Part shown: positions 58,897-64,000 of the stretch, one piece after another
Numbering within the stretch: the first letter of the stretch is position 1
Layout of the letters: each line of letters starts with the position of its first letter
Notes under the pieces: generated by a model
The model's database searches: none
What the model was told of the DNA's origin: nothing
The model's input: the letters and a program-made list of their open reading frames with translations, nothing else
Assembly: GCA_001002285.1 (NCBI GenBank)
Contig: LCLX01000001.1
Span: 310,001-374,000, forward strand
DNA: 64,000 nt
Direction: 5' to 3'
Source of the DNA: Microgenomates group bacterium GW2011_GWC1_46_15
GTDB lineage: Bacteria; Patescibacteria; Microgenomatia; UBA1400; UBA12028
Position numbers and translations under genes: made by a program

Positions 58897-61643
58897 AACG
58901 GTTTTTATCTATCATTTTGATTCTCGCTTTTGCATTACTCGCACTTCCTATGTTTCATTCAGGATTTCCTTTTACGCACGACGGGGAAAATCATCTGGCA
59001 CGGATTGCAAACTATGCTGTCGCGCTTAAACAGGGCCAGTTTCCACCGCGGTGGGCGCCAACATTCTGGGGCGGATATGGCTATCCCGTGTTCAACTTCA
59101 ACTATCCACTAGCCAACATTGCAGCACTTCCATTTTTAGCGGTTGGACTTCATGTTGAAACAACACTCAAACTTCTTTTTCTCCTTGGTATAGCGCTTGG
59201 AACGGTGGGCACGTATTTCTATTGCCGAACGTTTATTCCAAAGAGTGCCTCACTTTTCGCAACATGTGTATACCTCCTATCCCCATTTCTTTTTTCTAAT
59301 GTATATTTGCGTGGAGCAATCGGCGAAGTCTTGGGGTACGCTCTTTTACCCATAACACTATGGATGGTTGAGCGCACGCGTCAGCACCCCTCAATGCAGA
59401 ATAAACTTTTTCTTTTTATATCAATACTTTCTTTGGCACTGGCGCATAACATTGTCGCGATGTTTGTCATCCCGCCTCTTCTTATCTATATTGCACTACG
59501 GGCCAGAACTTGGCATGTTATCCTGCCATCATTTTTTGGACTGTCCGCATCATCCTTTTTCTGGATCCCCGCATTGGTTGAGAAAAAATTTGTTACGTTA
59601 GATCTTGTGAGCGTGTCAAACCAGTACTATCTTCATTTCCCAACACTACAACAGCTTCTCTTTTCCGTGTTTGAACATGGATTTTCATATCCTGGACCGA
59701 TTGACACAATGTCGTTCCAAATAGGGGGACTCATTCTTATATCACTCTTTTTTGGTATCCTTCACGTTGTTTTCCGCACAAAACACGCAAAACAAATTTT
59801 TGGATTAGTATGCGGAGTTCTTACACTTTTTTTTATGATGCTTTCTTCCTCGCTTTTTATATGGAAACTCATTCCAATGCTTTCGTATGTGCAGTTTCCA
59901 TGGAGACTATTAGGTCCAGTCGTATTTGTTGGCTCGTTACTTGCGGGATACGTGTATCTTGATGCTTCCCGTGCGGTGCGCGCAGTATTGATTGGAGTAT
60001 TGATGTTTTCATTGATTTCAACCGCAAAAAAACCAGTAACGGATTTTATTCATCATGATGATCTGTATTACAAGACATTCACGCAAACGTCCACAATTCT
60101 TGATGAAAACCGTCCAAGAACGCTCGGTATTCAACCTGGAACACTGAGTAGCCAGAAGCCAGTTCTGGAAAGCAAAGCGGATATTCAGATTCAGTCATGG
60201 AGTGGTACGCAACATGTCTACGCGATCAATACCGAAAAAGAACAAACAATAACGGAAGAAACGGCATACTTTCCTGGATGGGAGACAAGGATTGATGGCA
60301 AACTGGCCACAGTAACATTTGAAAAAACACAAGGCCGTATCAGTTATAGTATCCCCGCAGGAAAACACACCGTTCAAACACGGTTTACACAGAACACACC
60401 GCCAAGGTTGGTTGGAAATGGCATCACAATAGCGTCATTTCTCGGGATGGGCAGTCTTATAGTGATACAGAAGAAAAAGAAAAAAAATATGACACCATTA
60501 GCAAAACGCACTTTTTTTCTCATTAGTGCTGCTTTTGTGATTTGGCGAGTACTCCTTCAAGTTTTTGCATTGCTAAGTCCCCGGTTTTTGTCTTTCCAGC
60601 CGAGTTATCCGTACTACGATGCTCTTCTTGTTCCGCTTGGCCCATGGTGGCTTGTGCGGTGGGCTGGGTTTGACGGGGTACACTACCTCACAATTGCGAT
60701 GAAAGGATATCTTGGAACGGGTCTTATTCAAGCATTTTTCCCCATGTATCCATTTGCGATGTATTTCTTTAACCTCTTTCGTAATCTTTTAATGTCGGGA
60801 TTACTTGTTTCTCATCTGAGTTTCATAGCAGCACTTTTCTTGTTGTATAAACTTTTTCGTTTGGATGAGAGAAGAAACGTTTCTGTATTAGCAGTTCTTT
60901 GCATGCTTATTTACCCCGTCTCATTTTTCTTTGCTTCGTTGTACACAGAATCATTATTTTTACTATGCATTGTTGGAGCATTCTATGCTGTGCGGAAAAA
61001 ACAATGGTGGTTTGCGGCGCTGTGTGCTGCCGTAGCAAGTGCGACTCGGATTACAGGAATTTTTATTGTTCCAGCAGTCATCATAGAAGCAATCATGCTT
61101 TCAAAAGAAAAAAATGAAAAAGTTCCATGGCAAACAATCGCGATTCTTTTAACAGGAGTACTGGGTCTTCTTTTTTACATGGGATATTTGGCTGTTACTT
61201 TCCGCGACCCATTATATTTTTTGCACGTACAAACTGCATTTGGAGGAGGAAGGCAGGAAACACCAGTGTTGATTCCACAGGTATTTTACCGGTACATTAA
61301 AATTTTCATGACAGCGCGCACAACATCACCATTGTTAATGTACGCGTATGCTCAAGAGTTTTTAATGACATTGTCGGTTGGCCTCGTTCTTTTCTTCGCA
61401 ACACTCAAAAAATGGTTAAGGCCGTCGTATCTTCTCTATGCGTGGGGGGCATACTTGCTTCCACCGCTCACAGGAACGTTTCAAAGCATGCCAAGATACA
61501 TGATGGTAATTTTCCCGCTGTTTTTACTACAAGCAAAATTGTGGAAACATAAACCAATACTTTTTATTTTGTTAGCGATTGTGCTAGTCATTCACCTTGC
61601 GGTGAACACAATGCTGTTTTTTCAAGGATATTGGGTGTCGTAA
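58893..61643 (+). CDS. Fused PTPS-related membrane protein and PIG-V-like mannosyltransferase
   Basis: The 916-residue frame holds two complete GT-C-like proteins. Residues 1 to about 525 form a PTPS-related protein (FTHDGENHLARIANYAVALKQGQFPPRWAPTFWGGYGYPVFNFNYP, then RGAIGEVLGYALLP and a beta-rich AYFPGWETRIDG domain). Residues 533-916 form a PIG-V-like mannosyltransferase (WAGFDGVHYLTIAMKGYLGT, FFPMYPFAMYF, FASLYTESLFLLC, ATRITGIFIVP). The join is a Lys-rich stretch coded by an A8 run (60480-60487) next to ATG 60489. One A less would end the first protein at TGA 60490 in an ATGA overlap, like other junctions here. Confidence 0.85.
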   Translation: MKRFLSIILILAFALLALPMFHSGFPFTHDGENHLARIANYAVALKQGQFPPRWAPTFWGGYGYPVFNFNYPLANIAALPFLAVGLHVETTLKLLFLLGIALGTVGTYFYCRTFIPKSASLFATCVYLLSPFLFSNVYLRGAIGEVLGYALLPITLWMVERTRQHPSMQNKLFLFISILSLALAHNIVAMFVIPPLLIYIALRARTWHVILPSFFGLSASSFFWIPALVEKKFVTLDLVSVSNQYYLHFPTLQQLLFSVFEHGFSYPGPIDTMSFQIGGLILISLFFGILHVVFRTKHAKQIFGLVCGVLTLFFMMLSSSLFIWKLIPMLSYVQFPWRLLGPVVFVGSLLAGYVYLDASRAVRAVLIGVLMFSLISTAKKPVTDFIHHDDLYYKTFTQTSTILDENRPRTLGIQPGTLSSQKPVLESKADIQIQSWSGTQHVYAINTEKEQTITEETAYFPGWETRIDGKLATVTFEKTQGRISYSIPAGKHTVQTRFTQNTPPRLVGNGITIASFLGMGSLIVIQKKKKKNMTPLAKRTFFLISAAFVIWRVLLQVFALLSPRFLSFQPSYPYYDALLVPLGPWWLVRWAGFDGVHYLTIAMKGYLGTGLIQAFFPMYPFAMYFFNLFRNLLMSGLLVSHLSFIAALFLLYKLFRLDERRNVSVLAVLCMLIYPVSFFFASLYTESLFLLCIVGAFYAVRKKQWWFAALCAAVASATRITGIFIVPAVIIEAIMLSKEKNEKVPWQTIAILLTGVLGLLFYMGYLAVTFRDPLYFLHVQTAFGGGRQETPVLIPQVFYRYIKIFMTARTTSPLLMYAYAQEFLMTLSVGLVLFFATLKKWLRPSYLLYAWGAYLLPPLTGTFQSMPRYMMVIFPLFLLQAKLWKHKPILFILLAIVLVIHLAVNTMLFFQGYWVS
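60480..60487 (+). repeat. A8 homopolymer at the join of two GT-C genes
   Basis: Eight A residues follow GAAAAAG and end just before T60488 and ATG 60489. The run sets whether the upstream frame continues into the downstream gene (A8) or stops at TGA 60490-60492 (A7). Confidence 0.8.
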
Positions 61644-61645
61644 CA

Positions 61646-62032
61646 CTACTCCCTGTGAAGGAGGTGTGCCTCAACTTTTTTTGCGCCAAAGAACGTTTTA
61701 CAGAACCTTTCTGTCTTCTTTGCGTCAAACCACGCACACGAAAAAATATTCAAGTAAATGCTTTTCTTGTACTCAGAAAAATGTGCGGTTACGGAACTCG
61801 TTTCAATCAGTTGGACAAGTGAGTATCCTGAAGTAATTGGATTGTCGTGTCCGAAATGCGGGATAAGTGGTTCACCATACCGCTTCATCTTGATAACGTC
61901 GTCGCACAAGGTGATCACAAACTCCTTGATTTTTTCTCCAGAAGAGATTGTTGCGAGGTCGCACTCATACAAATTAAGAATGAGTTCTTGCCCAAATGAC
62001 TCTTTATCACTGAGTTTTGAAGAGTTTAGCAT
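61646..62032 (-). CDS. S-adenosylmethionine decarboxylase-like protein
   Basis: This 128-residue protein fits the small bacterial AdoMet decarboxylase (SpeH) fold. It has ELILNLYECDLATIS near the start, SGYSLVQLIETSSVTAHFSEY and YLNIFSCAWFDAKKTERFCKTFFGAKKVEAH. Ser79, His84 and Cys99 have the same spacing as Ser63, His68 and Cys83 of the Thermotoga enzyme, where Ser63 becomes the pyruvoyl group. The residue before Ser is Thr rather than Glu. It would make decarboxylated AdoMet for spermidine. No other polyamine gene is near. ATG 62032 is chosen because TATACT lies 6 nt upstream; a GTG nine codons earlier is possible. Confidence 0.75.
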   Translation of the reverse strand: MLNSSKLSDKESFGQELILNLYECDLATISSGEKIKEFVITLCDDVIKMKRYGEPLIPHFGHDNPITSGYSLVQLIETSSVTAHFSEYKKSIYLNIFSCAWFDAKKTERFCKTFFGAKKVEAHLLHRE

Positions 62033-62038
62033 TGGTTC

Positions 62039-62044
62039 AGTATA
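62039..62044 (-). promoter_or_regulatory. -10 hexamer TATACT of the AdoMet decarboxylase-like gene
   Basis: TATACT on the minus strand lies exactly 6 nt before ATG 62032 and mirrors the box at 62048 on the other strand. Confidence 0.6.
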
Positions 62045-62047
62045 CGA

Positions 62048-62053
62048 TATACT
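62048..62053 (+). promoter_or_regulatory. -10 hexamer TATACT of the epimerase gene
   Basis: TATACT lies exactly 6 nt before ATG 62060 and directly before an earlier in-frame ATG at 62054, which would not be on a transcript starting after this box. Confidence 0.6.
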
Positions 62054-62059
62054 ATGCAC

Positions 62060-62959
62060 ATGAACATCCTCGTTACGGGCGGGTCTGGGTTTTTAGGAAA
62101 ACATCTTTGCCGTGTGCTGGTTTCTGCCGGTCACAGCGTGTTGAACATTGATAAAAAACCATTTTCAGAAGTTGAAACAATTCAAACAGACGTACTGGAT
62201 CAGGCAAAAATCGAACAGTATTTTGCAGGAAAAGATGCGGTGTTTCACTTGGCAAGCTATATTGAGGCGGGTGAGTCGGTTGAGCAGCCGGAAAAATACC
62301 TGCAGAACAACGTTATGGGAACCCTTTCTGTTTTGGAGGCAATGCGGAAACACGATGTAAAGCGTTTTTTGTTCAGTAGCAGCGCCGCTATCTATGGCAA
62401 CCCACTTCACACACCGATTAAAGAAGATGAGCGTACTATCCCAATCAATCCGTACGGTGTAACAAAGATGGCGATGGAAGGGTTAGTATCTTCGTATGTT
62501 GAGTCGTACGGGTTTACTGGTGTCGCACTGCGATACTTCAACTTGTACGGCCCTGGAGAAGACCACGTTCCGGAAACACACGCAATTCCCCGGTTCATCC
62601 AACAAATCAATAAAGGAGAAGACGTTACAATCTGGGGCGACGGAAGCCACAAAAGAGACTTCGTATACATTGATGACATTGTCCGCGCACACCTTTTAGC
62701 GCTCGAACTTCCGCAGGGCTATCACTATATGAATCTCTCCGGGAAAAACGCAACATCGGTCATTGATGTGATTCATATGCTTGAAACGATACTTGGAAAA
62801 CAGGCAAACGTGAAACATTTTGAGTTTCGGCCTGGTGATCCGCTTGAGCTTTTTGCCGATGCGTCAAAAGCAAAAGAAGTTTTGAAGTGGGAACCACAGG
62901 TAGGATTAGAAGAAGGCCTTCAGAAAACCGTAGAGTGGTTCCGTTCACACACGGCGTGA
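62060..62959 (+). CDS. NAD-dependent sugar epimerase, GalE-like
   Basis: This 299-residue extended short-chain dehydrogenase has LVTGGSGFLGKHL, FHLASYIEAGESVEQPEKYLQNNVMGT, the catalytic FSSSAAIYGNP and NPYGVTKMAMEG, LRYFNLYGPGED and WGDGSHKRDFVYIDDIVRAHL. UDP-glucose/galactose or UDP-glucuronate 4-epimerase is most likely; UGD in this window would supply UDP-glucuronate. The C-terminal segment GLQKTVEWF recurs as a detached fragment near 63.4 kb. ATG 62060 gives the usual start MNILVTGG and matches the -10 spacing. Confidence 0.9.
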   Translation: MNILVTGGSGFLGKHLCRVLVSAGHSVLNIDKKPFSEVETIQTDVLDQAKIEQYFAGKDAVFHLASYIEAGESVEQPEKYLQNNVMGTLSVLEAMRKHDVKRFLFSSSAAIYGNPLHTPIKEDERTIPINPYGVTKMAMEGLVSSYVESYGFTGVALRYFNLYGPGEDHVPETHAIPRFIQQINKGEDVTIWGDGSHKRDFVYIDDIVRAHLLALELPQGYHYMNLSGKNATSVIDVIHMLETILGKQANVKHFEFRPGDPLELFADASKAKEVLKWEPQVGLEEGLQKTVEWFRSHTA

Positions 62960-63025
62960 TCTACAAAAATACACAAAGATCTAGTTGATTCTTTTCCGCA
63001 TTTTTTATACACTTATGATCCATTC

Positions 63026-63150
63026 GCCGCATCGCGCGGTGACCGGCACTTCCTATCCGTTGCTTGTGAACAAAGAGCATACACTCTTTTCACAAGTATC
63101 CACGCCGAACGGATAACCTTTACACACCAAGAGTCCCTCTTCGTGGGGAC
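63026..63150 (+). ncRNA. Candidate structured RNA leader of the small Phe-repeat gene
   Basis: The 205-bp gap after the epimerase gene has no frame but several inverted repeats. The main one pairs TATCCGTT (63054-63061) with AACGGATA (63108-63115), encloses CTTGTGA/TCACAAG (63063-63069, 63090-63096), then AAAGAG/CTCTTT (63072-63077, 63084-63089) with a 6-nt loop. A second hairpin pairs GTCCC (63133-63137) with GGGAC (63146-63150), just before the ribosome-binding site. GCCG/CGGC lies upstream (63026-63029, 63044-63047). No known riboswitch was recognised. Possible alternatives are an attenuator or an unused recombination remnant. Confidence 0.4.
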
Positions 63151-63164
63151 AAGAAAGGCATACT

Positions 63165-63410
63165 ATGCTTACACCTGGAGATAAAAAGTGGATCAAAGGA
63201 AATTTTAAGGAAGAGTTTCCTATAGCTTTTAAAACGGCTTTCAAAGCGGCCTTTAAACCAGCATTTGATGAAGCCTTTGACGAATCATTTGGGAGAGTGT
63301 ATCTGTTTCTCCGCAATGATATTGCTCAATTTAAGGACGAAATCTTGGCGGTTCTTAATCCTCGTATCCAAAACAGGGGCTCCAGAAAACCGTGGAGTGG
63401 TTTAGAATAA
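63165..63410 (+). CDS. Small protein with four-residue Phe repeat, probably 3'-truncated
   Basis: This 81-residue protein starts MLTPGDKKWIKGNFKEEF, a start style seen in many small Patescibacteria proteins (inference from memory of the group). Phe falls at 14, 18, 22, 26, 30, 34, 38 and 42, with the core F-(K/D)-x-A. A helix YLFLRNDIAQFKDEILAVL follows. The last about ten residues (from RIQNRGSRKPW on) read an epimerase fragment in the wrong frame, so the natural C-terminus is probably lost. GAAAGG lies 6 nt before ATG 63165. Function unknown; coiled-coil or membrane contact are possible roles. Confidence 0.6.
   Translation: MLTPGDKKWIKGNFKEEFPIAFKTAFKAAFKPAFDEAFDESFGRVYLFLRNDIAQFKDEILAVLNPRIQNRGSRKPWSGLE
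63204..63299 (+). repeat. Degenerate 12-bp tandem repeat, eight units
   Basis: Eight consecutive 12-bp units each begin with TTT or TTC and encode Phe plus three residues, mostly Phe-Lys-x-Ala, then Phe-Asp-Glu-Ala. Unit length and phase are exact over 96 bp while the other codons vary. Confidence 0.7.
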
Positions 63411-63415
63411 AGTAA
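63377..63415 (+). pseudogene. 3' remnant of an NDP-sugar epimerase gene
   Basis: In the frame starting at 63377 the DNA codes GLQKTVEWFRIK and then TAA (63413-63415). GLQKTVEWF is identical to the C-terminal segment of the intact epimerase at 62060, and 24 of 29 aligned bases match, differing mostly at third positions. The fragment lies inside the 3' end of the small Phe-repeat gene in another frame. Its TAA overlaps the next gene's ATG (TAATG), as a real upstream neighbour would. Only this tail is left. Confidence 0.75.
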
Positions 63416-64000
63416 TGCGGTTTTTTATTCTGCTTTTTTGTATTGGCTTAGCCCTTCGTATCTACCCGAGCTTTCATCATATTGTATTTCCGTATGACCA
63501 AGCGCGCGACGCGCTTATGTTCCAGGACATGGTAAATCGCACACACCTGCCGCTTCTCGGTCCTGTGACCGATATTCCCGGGGTTCACCATGGCCCGCTT
63601 TTCTATCTTCTTATGATTCCGCTGTACGCACTGAGTAACAGTGATCCATGGCTTCCGGTGTTTTTTCTTATGCTGGTAAATCTTTCAACGATGATTCCGC
63701 TCTATTTTTTCACAAAAGAAGTTTTTCATGACAAAAGAGTGACCATAATCACACTGGTATTGTTTATAGTTTCGTATGAGATGATTTCGTACTCAAAATG
63801 GATCAGCAATCCCGTACTGGCGGTTCCACTCTTTGCAACGTTTCTCCTCCTTTTATGGAGGGTATGGAAAACACAGAAAAAACAGGTGTTTTGGCTGGGG
63901 CTTGTTTTTGGACTTCTTGTGCAGAGTGAAATTGTGCTGGCTTACCTGCTTTTTCCTTGCTATATCATTTTATCTAAAGGGCGCGTACATATAAAACAGT
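63415..64000 (+). CDS. GT-C membrane glycosyltransferase, DQARDA type, 3' end outside window
   Basis: The frame starts at ATG 63415 and is open to the window end (195 codons visible). It begins MRFFILLFCIGLALRIYP and has the outer loop FPYDQARDALMFQDMVNRTHLPLLGPVTDIPGVHHGPLFYLLM, the same DQxRDA and LLGP pattern as the gene at 20860. Further helices follow. The Asp residues in the first loop are the likely catalytic site. The start overlaps the stop of the epimerase remnant (TAATG). Confidence 0.85.
   Translation, partial: MRFFILLFCIGLALRIYPSFHHIVFPYDQARDALMFQDMVNRTHLPLLGPVTDIPGVHHGPLFYLLMIPLYALSNSDPWLPVFFLMLVNLSTMIPLYFFTKEVFHDKRVTIITLVLFIVSYEMISYSKWISNPVLAVPLFATFLLLLWRVWKTQKKQVFWLGLVFGLLVQSEIVLAYLLFPCYIILSKGRVHIKQ

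Noticed and set aside
63380..63410. C-terminal residues of the Phe-repeat protein as a natural domain
   Set aside because: The DNA codes a conserved epimerase tail in another frame, so these residues are best explained as read-through of a foreign fragment.

Overview
The window reads as chromosomal DNA of a small-genome bacterium, most likely a member of the Patescibacteria (Candidate Phyla Radiation). This is inference from gene content and style. Genes are packed with almost no intergenic space, most neighbours join through ATGA or TAATG overlaps, and many proteins resemble types common in that group: FtsEX with a coiled-coil C39-like partner, two-lamin-tail surface proteins, many GT-C membrane glycosyltransferases and small Phe/Lys-rich proteins. 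TGA is used as a stop throughout, which argues against the TGA=Gly lineages. No rRNA, tRNA, CRISPR array or insertion sequence was seen.

Layout. Positions 1-5030 hold a cell-envelope cluster: a membrane-anchored protein cut by the window edge, ftsE, ftsX, a coiled-coil/C39-like secreted protein, a lamin-tail surface protein, a VanZ-like protein and a 31-residue membrane protein. Positions 5040-10620 hold lon under a CIRCE operator, a polyprenyl diphosphate synthase, an RRM RNA-binding protein with its terminator, an LCP-family ligase and a YkuK-like protein. Positions 10640-19600 hold nucleotide-sugar synthesis: rmlB, an rmlC-like and an rmlD-like gene (no rmlA in view), a UDP-glucose dehydrogenase interrupted by a 475-residue intein, and gmd with an rmd-like reductase. 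The CPBP-family protein gene and trmD run on the opposite strand.

Positions 19650-61643 are a very large glycan-assembly region. It has nine GT2 genes (one fused to GtrA), two GT4 genes, about sixteen multi-spanning GT-C, YfhO or PTPS-related membrane proteins, one Wzx-type flippase and one methyltransferase. Minus-strand, A+T-rich genes of unrelated function break it up: an AadA-like nucleotidyltransferase, a proline iminopeptidase and an inositol monophosphatase. Positions 61646-64000 hold an AdoMet decarboxylase-like gene, a GalE-like epimerase, a structured non-coding stretch, a small protein built on a four-residue Phe repeat, a scar of a lost epimerase gene, and the start of another GT-C gene that leaves the window.

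How the parts fit: the nucleotide-sugar genes supply dTDP-rhamnose-, GDP-deoxyhexose- and UDP-glucuronate-type donors. GT2 enzymes of the Dpm1/Alg5 type charge polyprenyl phosphate, and the GT-C enzymes use those lipid-linked sugars outside the membrane. The flippase and the LCP protein would export and attach the product. The outcome is probably a complex surface polysaccharide or S-layer glycan.

The most notable observations are: (1) about twenty transcription-unit starts with a -10-like hexamer 6-9 nt before the ATG, suggesting widespread leaderless mRNAs; (2) an intein at the catalytic Cys of UDP-glucose dehydrogenase; (3) an A8 run that fuses two GT-C genes in frame, where A7 would restore an ATGA junction; (4) a gene-remnant junction near 63.4 kb; (5) CIRCE control of lon.
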